A DNA stretch of 64,000 nucleotides from Pithys albifrons albifrons. Taxonomy: Eukaryota; Chordata; Aves; Passeriformes; Thamnophilidae. The stretch lies in assembly GCF_047495875.1 (NCBI RefSeq), contig NC_092461.1, positions 66,886,299 through 66,950,298 of the forward strand, written 5' to 3'. The notes under the pieces are model-generated. The model searched no databases. It saw nothing but the letters and a program-made list of their open reading frames with translations, and had not been told where the DNA came from. Position numbers and translations under genes: made by a program. This document shows positions 12,501 to 23,884 of this stretch, piece after piece. The first letter of the stretch is position 1. Every line of letters starts with the position of its first letter.

Positions 12501-14341
12501 ACCTATACCTTTGAAATACACACTACTACCAGTGAAAACAAGGTCTAGTTTTGCATCTGGGCTGGCATTGTTGCCACTACAAAGTACTCCGGGCATTTCC
12601 TGACAATTAATGACAAGCTGGCTTAATGAGTTAAAGAATATCATAGGAAATTTTGGCTCATGGTAAAATAATTGCATTTACACCAGCCCAAGTGTTAGGA
12701 CACTTATCCAAGGCTTCAGGGTTACACAAAGCTGCAGAAATTCAGCACTTCACTCTGCTTTTTGAGGTAGTGCAACACAGGTCCAGAAGATGGGACATGA
12801 TGGCAACCAAGTGTTATCTGTTTCTTAAGACATTATAGTTATACAAATAATGGAAAGGATTAATAATTCCTATGGGTGTGAAAATTATATTTCAGTTAAA
12901 AACATATCACAAATAAAGCCTTAAGTATAGAAATACAATTTCAGTATAACCACCACTGCTGATAACACAGCCAATTTAACAGATCAAATTCCTTCTTCTT
13001 CCAATAACCTCTTATCCTTTCAGTTTCAACTCATTTTCAAACAGACAATAGAAAAAAGACACTACACACCATGATCTGAAAGGCTAGAAATCTGGGCTAT
13101 TTTAGCACAAAGTATGGTGAGAGACACAATACATTTTCTATGAAAAAATGTAGTTTCATTGAAATCCAAGTGCTGGAAGTGAAAAATGTTAATGCACAAC
13201 TGCTGAACTAACTAATACAAGTTTTCAGACTTCATTATATAATTCTTTGACATTACTGAAATAAAATAATTCAACATGGCAAATAATCAATTTATTGATT
13301 CCTGATTGAATTGTTTTAAATTTTTTATCTCGTAAGAAGGAACTTCTCTTCCAAAGTATCTTATTTTGCTGTTCTAAATATTTTCTTCCAGCTACTCCTT
13401 CCTTCTTTCAAAACACTAGTGAATTTTCTTCTCTACTTTCTTTCTTGATACCATTTACCAGTTAGTTGCATATTGCTCTTGCCTCCTCGATTCCCAAAAT
13501 AAGCAGAGCCGAACATGGCATTCTCCTACATGTGGTTAGGAAATGGCACAGAGTTTGACCCTCAGACTTCAACACATTTACTAGAACTCTCTGGAACTCA
13601 AATGCAGAGACTCCAAGTTTAATAAGACTGCACATGAGGTCATTGGGTCACACTGAGAGGTTTCATGATAGGACAGTCCTCATAAAAGTGTATTCTGTTT
13701 TGGTTACATAAGAAAAGACTGAAAATTCAACCTCTTCATAGTATGTGCATTACTAGAAGTCACTTTAACAGTTTCTCTAAAGAACTGGGAACAGCTCATG
13801 GGTTTAAATAATTTTATAGGCTTTCTAGCAGAAGTTGGTAGAGAAGCAAATTTCTATTCAAGATTTTTTTTGTTTTTGGTACCTTTTGGTATTTTAAGTA
13901 TAAAAAGTGATGATTGCCCTGAAGTTTTAAAAATCAAGAAAAAAGAGCAAAAAGGAAAGTATTAGTAGCACCTAAGATGCAGTGCTTAAGTTTCTTTTAG
14001 TTAAGCAAAAAAAAAAAAAGAAAAAAAATAAATTTATGCAAGCATTTTCTTCAAGGTAAGTAGTAGCAGATAAATATTTATCAATGCTTACAATGCTGCT
14101 GAAGAAAATAGAAGGTATGTTTGTGACTAACCAGCATGACATAGTATGTATAGCATCTGAATGGTTTTCAAAAACATGATAGGTTTTGTGAAAAATCTGT
14201 TATTACAAAATGTTTATTGGTACATGTTTCACTGCTAAAAGCATAAAACACCAGAATATTTTTCAGGATCAAAATGTCTTTCTTGGAATAAGCACAATGC
14301 TCAGTAAAGTCTGCTGGCTTTTTTCAGCTGTACTACTTGAG
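6501..14341. other. Long unrecognised AT-rich stretch
   Basis: No gene, RNA or repeat family is recognised in nearly 8 kb. Open frames stay below about 85 codons and have no domains. There is a 7-bp stem at 11221-11241 and an A-rich tract at 14007-14029. It is consistent with intergenic or intronic DNA. Confidence 0.55.
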
Positions 14342-14367
14342 GTAGCGATCAACCAAGTGATTGCTAC
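14342..14367. repeat. 10-bp hairpin
   Basis: The arms GTAGCGATCA (14342-14351) and TGATTGCTAC (14358-14367) pair fully, counting one G:U wobble, around a 6-nt loop. It is too short to support a microRNA call. Confidence 0.65.
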
Positions 14368-14456
14368 ACTGAAAATCTCAGTGAAATCACTTTCTTCCAT
14401 GTTTGTTTTCATATTGTTATAATATATATTATTTTTAATATATTATTAATATTATG

Positions 14457-14499
14457 ATCCTGAGATTAGCTTGGTTAGTTCAATCCCCATATGGGCCAT
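14457..14499 (+). mobile_element. tRNA-Ile-derived head of a TguSINE1-like SINE (5' part, split by LTR)
   Basis: The sequence reads as a shortened tRNA-Ile gene. An A-box region (GATTAGCTTGGTTAG) is joined directly to a B-box region (GTTCAATCCC) and then to the acceptor end (ATGGGCCA), with about 30 bases of anticodon and variable region missing. The SINE resumes at 15221 after the LTR. tRNA-Ile heads fused to a CR1 3' tail are the architecture described for passerine TguSINE1. The fit of head plus tail, once the LTR and its target duplication are removed, is the main evidence. The deletion between A and B boxes means this copy cannot be a functional tRNA. Confidence 0.82.
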
Positions 14500-15215
14500 T
14501 GTCCTAGTTAGAGCAGCCAGGACCAGCTTATTACTATGTGGGTTTCACCAAAACTGAGTATTCTACACCCTCTATCTAATTTTTAACAAACTGTTAACAA
14601 TGGATCATTTGCAGCAGCTGCCCAGGGCACACCTGGCCCCTCAGGCTACAAGCTGGGTGTTAGACAACTCTGTGAGATAAAGTCTTCACACCAATGACTC
14701 AGGTGTGATAACTCCCCTCTGGGGAGCCATTAACATCTTCACACTCAGCCTGAGTGGTCGTGTCTACTAATGGGCCATCAAGGAGTCCAAAATTATCCCA
14801 TGACTCACAGAGTAAATCACCCACTGTGGAAATCCCTGCCTTGGAGCAGGCACTGGGCATTCCCACCTGAACATGAGCATACATAATCTTGGGGTTTTGG
14901 GACTTCTGGTATCATTTGTGGGATCCAGAGGAGGACCAGAACCTCAACAGGACTGTGACCATCATCCTCACCAACAGGTTTTTCCTTTCCTTTTACTTTG
15001 GGCTCAGGGGAACTATGTGGTGCTCAGCACAGTGAATAATGAACAACATTCTGTTCATGCGCCAGATTGCTTGGGTATACTTCTGGGGTTTGTGGGTTAA
15101 AACCAATTTCTCTTTGTATCATAGCAGTTATTGTAATATTTTTATTAAATTGTAACTGACTTATGATCTCTTTTGAGTTGGGTTCATCTTTCCTGCTGGT
15201 TTAAGTGAATGCACA
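14500..15215 (+). mobile_element. Solo LTR, endogenous retrovirus family A, inserted in SINE
   Basis: This is a 716-bp LTR starting TGTCCTAGTT and ending ...GCACA, the plus-strand counterpart of 5772-6495. The TATA region is degraded (CATACATAAT, about 14878-14887). An ATTAAA signal lies at 15144-15149. The flanking 5-mers GCCAT (14495-14499) and GCTAT (15216-15220) match at 4 of 5 positions and define the target duplication inside the SINE. The last 15 or so bases differ from the sister copy: instead of GGTTTACCTTAAAACCAGCACA it carries GGTTTAAGTGAATGCACA, which is complementary to the SINE just downstream. There is no internal retroviral coding region, so it is a solo LTR. Confidence 0.88.
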
Positions 15216-15229
15216 GCTATTCACTTAAA
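15201..15229. repeat. Hairpin across the LTR/SINE junction
   Basis: TTAAGTGAAT and ATTCACTTAA, extended by one further pair to 15200 and so 11 bp per arm, are perfect reverse complements around the 8-nt loop GCACAGCT. One arm lies in the LTR end and the other in the SINE tail. Confidence 0.8.
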
Positions 15230-15280
15230 AGTGGGACTTGATGGTCCTTGTGGGTTCCTTCCAGCTCAGAATATTTTGTG
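15221..15280 (+). mobile_element. CR1-derived tail of the TguSINE1-like SINE (3' part)
   Basis: TTCACTTAAAAGTGGGACTT followed by ATGGTCCTTGTGGG, TTCCTTCCAGCTCAGAATA and TTTTGTG is the familiar 3' end of avian CR1 elements (consensus style: GATGATCCTTGTGGGTCCCTT, then CCAACTCAGAATATTCTGTG). Joined to the head at 14457-14499 it completes a tRNA-Ile/CR1 SINE, which would have been copied by CR1 reverse transcriptase through this shared tail. The terminal octamer repeat of CR1 is reduced to a trace. Confidence 0.85.
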
Positions 15281-16463
15281 GTTGTAGTGCTTTATCACTT
15301 TTCAGGATGTGCTTTCCAGGGTATCAAGCTCAGTACTGTGAGGGTCACTCTCCCTGTTGTTGCCTTGCCATGACAAAATAATGCATTCAGTGTGATTCAC
15401 AAGTTCCTGGCACTCATTGAGACTGAGTCAGCTCCCAAGACAGTTATAAGGTATCAGCCATGGCATTTCTCCCTGCTGCTGAATAACTTTTTTCAGATTT
15501 GTGAGGTCTTTGAAGAAAAAGCCACAATCTCAAATAAAATTGGTTGGTTGGCTTTTTATTTTAAGTTAGAAACAATGAAAGTTTGATTTCCAGGATTTAG
15601 ACTGGACAATATTGAGGGGAGAAATCACAAAATGTAACATTTTCAATATGAACATTTAACTCCTCTGCATTTTCTTTTCTGATATCCTACAAAACCACAT
15701 TTATATTTATCTAACATTTTCCAAAAACCTACTTACATTCTTAGTTATTTAAATGTAATTGAAAAAAAAAAAGACAGCATATTAAATTTACAATTACATT
15801 TTGAGTTTCGTATTGGTTCATCTCACTCCCTTCACTACCCAGGCAAATTTGTTGAATGTCACCAATTGTACTGTGGTGTTGTGCTAAATATGATAAAAAA
15901 GTGGTTAGTACATGAAGATTGTATTACATAACAAATATCTCCCTAGAGCAGAAAGTCAAAAGAAAAAAGACGATAGTGTAAAGCAGATGTTTTGATATTA
16001 TATTTCAGAGGAAGCATTTCAGGAGGAAAAAAGAAAGAAAGGTCATTCATGATATATTTACATTAAATTATACAGGAAAAAAACCCAGATAACCTCTTTG
16101 CTAAAGAAAAAATTTCTTCCAAGTACAATTCATTCAGTCTCTTAGGATAGGTGTTTTGATTAAGTACATTGTATAGCAATGTATTTCAGATTTCTTCCCA
16201 GTCATGTTGTGGTTCTCTTGGCCATTTTGCAGCATCTTCTGAATCTAATATGTGGTACTGTTATGTTTCTTCGGAAGTTTTTTATATTTACAGTATTTTA
16301 AATGGTATCACACTTTCTCATTTCTAGAGATTAGTATGGTTAAAAGAAATCAATAATTCTTCATTGAAAATAAGCAAAATTATAAAGGACAGTTACAGTG
16401 AGTGTTTGATCTTTCACACAATTTTGGAATGACATTTTTTATGCTTGAAATGGTTATTCATGT
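15281..16463. other. Unrecognised AT-rich sequence
   Basis: No feature is recognised between the SINE and the next CR1 fragment. Confidence 0.6.
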
Positions 16464-16515
16464 GGAATCATAGAACGATGTGGGTTGGAAGGGACCTTTA
16501 AAGGTCATCTAGAAC
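16464..16515 (-). mobile_element. CR1 LINE 3'-end fragment
   Basis: GGAATCATAGAACGATGTGG followed by GTTGGAAGGGACCTTTAAAG and GTCATCTAGAAC is the reverse complement of the CR1 3' terminus. Only the last 50 or so bases are recognisable, so this is a heavily 5'-truncated or eroded copy. Confidence 0.88.
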
Positions 16516-19500
16516 ATACATCTCATGTGTAACTGCTTCCTTGTAGAGTCTGAATGCAGAAAGTTTACTTTCAAGTTTGCAGTAATGAGCAGTCATAAGT
16601 ATTCACAGCATCAGAACTTAGTGATAAGTGGCTGAATTGCTCGAAAATATCTTAAAAGAGTGTTTCTAGTTGGTTTTACCAGAAACTTCCTTTTTTTTCC
16701 CGGGGAGACATTGGATTTTCTTCCCTCAGAACTCATCAAACAAGGCATTCCTCTGCTACCACCTTCCCTTAGGATGGAAAAAAAGGCAAATTCTAAAATT
16801 ACTACAGACTGACATAACCTCTAGACCATTCCATCTCTTTAAAGGGACAAGAGGGAAAGTAAATAATTATTTTTGTACTTGTGTAATATGTAAAATAAAT
16901 TTCATGTATGGTTACATTTTATAATTTCTAGCACATTCGATCTGACAATGGTCTAAGATATCCAACCTATCTGGGGCTACCCAAGAGCCTGAATTTTACA
17001 CTTCTTATGAGTAAAAATGTGTTTGGAAGGAGCAGTACCCTCATAATTCCTCCTAATTTCCACTGAGATATTCTACAATGCTGAATCTCCTTACAGTTTC
17101 TACTGCAATATGCAGTAAGCAATTGATGTCATTGCTCCTGCACAGCTTTCTGCTTGGAGTATATACTATAATTATGCAATTAAATATGTAATGTCATGGA
17201 TTATAAAGCAAAAAATAACAAAACAAAAAAAAAAAAGGAAAAAAAACCCGACACACCCAAACTCCCCAAACTTGAGGCAGTGGCCAAGCTACTCAGTTAC
17301 CTTGAACTGAATTCAACAGGCAAAATCTGAGCAAAGCAGATAAGTCAGGAGGAACAGAGTTCAAAACTGTTAATTCTGGAGAAGTTTCATGGATGCATGG
17401 AAATCAAGTTTACTTAGAAACATTTTTTGTGTCAACTGACCCTATCCCTGAAGGGAATGATTTTCAAAAATATTACAAAATCATAAATATGAGTGCACAG
17501 AGAACAAGACATTTATGAAGCTGGTCATAGTACAAAAAGAAAAAAAAATTGTGAATATGTAAAACCAATATTTGGATAGCTTTGCTGGACAGGTTCTACC
17601 CTGAAATATGGCATAAAAGAAGCATCTCTGAGCTTATTCTATTAAATACAGACAATTTAAAGAGGTGCCTGAGGCTTATAATAATTTTCACTATTATTAT
17701 TATAATTATAATTGATCTAATATCCTCATGTCCTGATATGTTTTTAGCTCTGCAACCTTTGCCTCAGTAGGCTGGAAATGTGAAAAGTCCCATATTTGGA
17801 AAAAAAGACTGCAATAAATTTCACTACCTTTGCCCTTTACTGTGCTTTGCCATTTGAATATCTGGCATTCTTTGACTCCCCTGTACAGGTCCAACAACTT
17901 TGGGGAAGGAGTAATAATGCCTACCGGAATGCCTCGTCAGTCACAATGCTAAGTCTACAAAAGGTTAAAGAAGAACGGCATTCAAATGCCTTCATGGGTA
18001 AGGGTAGCTATTCAGACTTTCATGTTTTGCTCTTGTGACAGCATCTGCAAGGAGAACATAAACTGCCACAACATGATTCCATTCTCATGACAGCAGCTGT
18101 AACAAAAACGAAAAATAATACAAACCACTAATTCTGAACAGACCATTTTTAGATGACAATCACTTCACCCTTGTCAGATTCTGTAGTCAAGAACTGCTTG
18201 GCCTGATCTCTTAGAGAGAATTCATGCTCTATCTTTAAAAGAAAACAATCACTGTTAATTCTGCTCTCTCAGGGTATGTGGTTTCATCAGATCTGGTATA
18301 TGAAAGATGACTTTTCTAAAAGAAAAAGGTACAATGAAAATCTTTGAATACACATATTTCTTGGCTTACCCTGAAGACAACTATAACATTAGTTGTCCAA
18401 AACAGAAAAGAACCACATTTACAGTTCACATTATCAGTTACCATTACTGAGTCAGTATTTTTATGGAGAAGACTAGGAAATGCTAATTTTTCAGTGCTAC
18501 TATGCAGTAGAGAATAAAGTTTATAACAAAATAATACTTTTAATGACAAAGGAAAAAAAAGTAAATTTTTTTAAAAATTCAATGTTTGTTTAAGCTATGG
18601 AGGTTCTTCTGTGCCTTTGAAATTTTTTAAGATAGACCCTCAATCTGAATGCTAGATTCACCCATCTTTAGTTCTGGATAAAACACGTCTCTTATGTTGA
18701 TCTCCATAATAGTATCCATGTATTCTCAGTGCATTTTGCACTGTGACTAACATTTGTGAAAGTTAATTAATCTCTCTCTTGTACTATTCTGTGTAACAGT
18801 ATGTTTTACAGATGGATTTTAGAGACCATGTTTTAGTAAGAGCCAGGCACTTCAATAGTCTGTTGTTAGTAAGACTCAGGTTTTGACACATTTATTTTAA
18901 GGTTTGAAAGCAAAGCGGAGAATTTCACTTAATTTTTATATTCAGAAAGTCCATCTTTATAACCTAACATCTAGTCAAAGGTATAAAATGTTACAAAATC
19001 AGGCTTATTCTGTGTTGTAAAGACATGGATGTTGCACATACTTGGTGTGGCATAACTGACTGTACAGAGTGCAAAGCAAGGGACAGCTACACCACAGACA
19101 ATCTGGTTATAGGGGTACATTGTCATAGGGAGCAGCACTTAGGAGCCAAGGAAAAATATACTTCCAAGGCTTTTTGTGTATTCATTAGGGTGACATGAAA
19201 AGGAAAGAAGAATAAAAAAAAAAAAACAAGCAGCAAACAAGAGAAATGAAATGTAACTGAGTGATGTTTAAATCGGATAAATAAGGGCAATATTTATCAG
19301 GATTGATTGGATGACAGTAATAAGATCTAGCTTTGAGAAAGCTGCAATAAACAAGAGGATTTTTAAATGAAGGAATATATGGCCTGAAGTAATTTTCTCA
19401 GTATTATTTACAAGTCATATTTATTTGTCTTCATAGACCTAATTTTTTTCTGTATACCAATTCAAGCAGGAAAATACAAACAAATATATTCTCATACTAG

Positions 19501-22500
19501 TAGAAAAATAAAAATGGGAAAATATTTGGAGATATAACAAATCAACAAACATTTTTGAAAGGAAATCATTATGACACAAAATGTTAGCAAATGTATGAAA
19601 CAAGCAAAGATGTACTGCTAAATTATTCACGGTACACACAGTTTAAGGCCAGAAGGTCAATTGTACCAGTAGCTTAAACTCTTATGCAATACAAGCAATC
19701 AAATTTCATGCTTACACCAAAGTAAACTCAAAAGTTTGTGTATGCAAAGGCATTCTTTTCAGAAAGACATCTAGTTTTGATTTAAAAAGGCTTCAGAAGT
19801 GGAAGAAAAAATTTTCCTCGGTACTTTTTCCAATATTTAGTTATCTGTGCTCTAAAAAATGAGTACCAACTTTTTTATCAGAATTTGCATATCTTTAAGA
19901 ACTAGCAATTGGCCCTTTTTATGCTGACTCTTTGCTGCCCCAGATTGAAGAGTCTTTAGTACAGCTATTCTTCTTCATGCATATACTTGCACATCACAAT
20001 CAAATCACTTGATCTTCTTTCTGATAGACTAAGCAAGTTGAACTTCATAAATATTATACTGCAACACATTATTTTCAACATACAATCATTTTATAATATC
20101 CTCTCAGCAGTTATAGGAACCTTATGTATCACTAGGTAAAATTTTCTGAGCTATTTTGCTTCAAAAAGGAGAAATGGGATTTGGGCAATTCAATCTGTTG
20201 ACTTAGGACAGTTTCAACTGTGCAATTTGAAATAGGATGAGAATATGTCTTGCTGAATACATTGACCCAAAATTACATTCTATTCTGAAAAATATTCTGC
20301 ATATATGTTACTATAATGTTAAATTTAACAAGCCACACAGATAAATCAGAAAATTACCTTAGTACTAAATGTTTAAAAAGAATAAAATTCACAGTATGAC
20401 AAAGGAGGAGACAACAGCTGACTGTGCAAGTTAACCTGTAAGTGCTAGCTGTTTGTTTTAAATTACCTAATTTCAAGAGGAATTTTTCAACAATGAAATA
20501 GTTCCAACAGTCCTAAGTCAGGATAAGGAGAACTGATGCAGGTATTCTGTTGCACTTTATCATCAGACACAGGTTTTTTAACGAGCTGTTTGCAACAAAT
20601 TATTATCAGGGATGTACAGCAACTTCAGGTGGCTGATGCCTGATTAACAAAAGCATTGTTGATGACTACTGTGCTTCCTGACTGAGTTTCATCCATTAGC
20701 CAGAGGAAAAGTGGCCTTTGAAGGCAGGGCACTACAGCTGTAGAGTAGTAAAGCACAAAAAAATGGTCTCCTTTGGTGTTCTCTCTGCTACTATTTTTCT
20801 TCTTAAGACTCTTCTCTTTATTGATGAGAGATGGTACAGATTAATGACTGGAAATTTACTTACCAGTCATTGGGATGCCACAGTAAAATGCCTGTCTATT
20901 CAACTAAACCAGCACTAATGAAAAAATTTTGCTGATTCCAGGAGAATCACAATGAATCAGGAAAGAATTTCTATTTAAAAGCAAGGAGAGGTGTGCCAAT
21001 AAACTCCTGAATCCTCCAAATAATGTAGTACTGACTTAACACCTGTAATTTCATTGCAGATGTATAAGACTGTGACAAAGAAAAGTGAGGATCATTCAGT
21101 CTTATACTCAGAAGTCTTATTCAGTTGTATAATTTTGCCTTATAATACAGTTGCTTGCTCTCAAAACTAATTCCTCCAATAGAGACCCAATTGATTTTGA
21201 ATCTATATTAATTCTTGCATAATTTTATGTTTATTTTTATGCCTAAACTATCCCTTGGTTAAAATACTTTTCCCCATATTGAAAAAAAATTTCTGTAAGA
21301 TATCATAAAGTTAAAATTATTGTTTTAACACTGTGCGTCTTTGAACAATGACTGTTGGATTTCTCTTTAGCATTCTTTTAAGAGAAATTTCCTAATATGA
21401 TACTGGAATTTTAATTTCTGCTACAGCAGCACATAGAATAGGACTGTGTTTAAGTTGTTGATGCAATCGTAGCTGAGTTCAAGATCCCCTAGTTTCTACA
21501 ATACACATTTTCTAGAAACTGACTCATGTTGTATATTATTTTTCTTATACCGCTACATGTACAGTCAGAGTGTTTCTTACCTTTAATACTGAACAGCCTG
21601 TATATATAATAAAGCATGTTGTTAATTTTTAATAATAAAGAATACCTTGGCTCTGTCACGACATATATATTACAGTGTTTAATACAGTACATATTTCTTT
21701 GTGCTTAGGATATATATCTACTTCTATGCAGCTAAGTCATCCAAGTTTCCCTTCCCCTGTCAGGAGACGAAACACAACCACCAAGTTTTGCTCTGAGTTA
21801 CATCTGTGAAAATCCATTACTTTCAATGGACATGCATATGTCACAGCAGAACCTAACCTAAAAGAATATCTTCCACTTATGTTTACCATAATTTCCCCAA
21901 TTTCTTAAAAATTAACAATGTCTTTGAAAGTCAGTTAACAAAACGGATTTGGGAAATAATATCCATTTCCTCAGTAAAAACATTTTAACAATGTTCATTA
22001 ATTTCAAGAGGGAAGTATCCGATGCTACATATCCCATCCCAAAGGAAGAAAAAACTAACAATAAAAAGACTGCTATACTATGAATAATAAAAGCAGGTTC
22101 TGTAAAAGCACTGGTAAGAGGTGCTTTCCTCCTCTGTCACTAAGCACAATCAACAGCAGGGGTTTGTGAATAATCTCTTGGTTTTAGAAAAACAGATACT
22201 TAGTTCATTAACCTAGTGTCATCATCACTGGCAGAAAATTACTTCAGTCCCTACTTGAGAGGGAGAGATTACCAAGAAAATACCCCTCCATACAAGTCCA
22301 TTTTTAATTTTTTCTTAAACTAGAGATACTATGACATTTGAAGTAAATAACGAGTTCCTTTTGTCTGAAAGGTAAGACTTCATAAGAAACATTGATATTT
22401 AGGTTTTTGGGGGCTAGATGTTAGACAGTACTTTGGTATCTGGTAGTAGTTACCAGAGGTTTCCCCTTTTCATTGAACTCATGTATTTTGAGTGATTTGG

Positions 22501-23314
22501 TGGTTTGTTTGTTTGTTTGTTTTGGGTTTTTTTAAGAAGCAGTTGCACTTGATTAAGAGCTACCAGAGTGATCAGATATTAAGTATTAGGTGGAAACTTG
22601 ATTTCCCTTATAAGAAAAACATGAAGAACCATGGTGTCTATAGAGTTGCATGGGTAATTACTGGAAAGAATATATCTGGACAGAATAGTGCCCAAAACAC
22701 ATTTGAATGCAATATTCTAGTTCCTCTATTATCTGTTTCATAAATAATGAGCTGAAGCACACACAGTGTGGTCAACACTGAAGACATTGCAGAACTCAGT
22801 AGGGCTAAGTCAGGTTTCATAGGATATCTTTTTAGATAACATAGTGGAGAAAACAGTAAATAGCTCAGAGAAGAGAAATGCAAGCAGAATTGTTCATGGA
22901 CAACTAGACTCTCTGAAGACACTCAAAAATCCGTCACCACCAGGTCTTTTTTCTGGCTAATATTGTGGTATATTATAACTAGCATAAACTATTGTTTGTA
23001 TTCTTCGCAATAAATGTCTTGTCCTGAGGTGGCACCCTAGAATTTAAGAAGCTAACTGAACACCAGAAAAAATACAACAGGAGTCATAAACACTGTCAAC
23101 ACAAAGGAAACTTATTATTGCATTTAATTATGTTGTTAAAAGACAAAAGTAAAAATGTCTAGATAAGTGTTAACATTAATACCTCCCACAAAAAAAAGAA
23201 AACTGCAAATCAAATTACAAGCTGGAACTTGGTATGCAGAGAATGAAATGTTTTACTCATAACTGGCCTTCAAACTTAGGTCACTATTACAGTTAATATT
23301 TTGATAGAATACTC
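16516..23314. other. Long unrecognised AT-rich stretch
   Basis: No gene or repeat family is recognised. Simple sequence includes an A-rich tract (about 17211-17247), short ATT repeats (about 17692-17712) and five GTTT units (22503-22524). Open frames are below 95 codons and have no domains. Confidence 0.55.
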
Positions 23315-23884
23315 TGTTAGTTTTAGTTAGGCCTTTTGGTAAGCCTCAGTTTTAGTAGGCCTGATAGTGTTACATAGATTAGGAAAGACAGGTGTCACCA
23401 GACTTAAACAACCAAAGAAATATTTCACACCAGATGATGCAAACTGAGATATAAGTACAGTAAAGTAGGAAGTGTTCTCTCAGCATCATGGCTGCAGTAG
23501 ATACAGGACATGCTGCCACTGTCCTGCTGTGCTGGGCCTTGCTGCTGCTGCAGCTACATTACATTTTGTTTTAATTAGGGGAAGTAAACATTTTATTGTT
23601 ATTCTTTCTTTCTGTTCCTTCCTGGGTGTCTTTTGAGGTGCTTCATAGATGTGGAGTGATGTTTTCATTGGGAAGTAGAATATTGTTGCTACATCTAACT
23701 TGAGTGTGTGTTATATTGTAGTTTTCTTTTAATTTTCTCTTTTTTGTATAAACATATATATAATTAGTTTAAGTTTAAATCTTAACATTTCCAGGATTTT
23801 TTCCTCCCTTTTCTTGGTGGGGGGGGGAGGGAGACTCTGACACTCTATTGGGCAATTGGTATTTTGCCAGCTCAATTCAAGACA
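23315..23884 (+). mobile_element. Degraded LTR, endogenous retrovirus family B
   Basis: This stretch aligns by eye over its length with the LTRs at 45232-45847 and 47041-47671. It shares the TGTTA start, paired AGGCC motifs, ATCATGGCTGCA, the GGGAAGTA block, the TTATATTGTAGTTTTC block, a GTATAAACAT TATA-like site (about 23746-23755), a G-rich run (23819-23827), TTTTGCCAGCTCAA, and an AAGACA end. It is shorter and much more diverged than the other two, so it is older or from a sister subfamily. No convincing target duplication survives: GAATAC before and GATACT after are only suggestive. Confidence 0.75.

Noticed and set aside
14457..14499. tRNA-Ile gene
   Set aside because: The anticodon region is missing and the remnant is fused to a CR1 tail. 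It is a SINE head.
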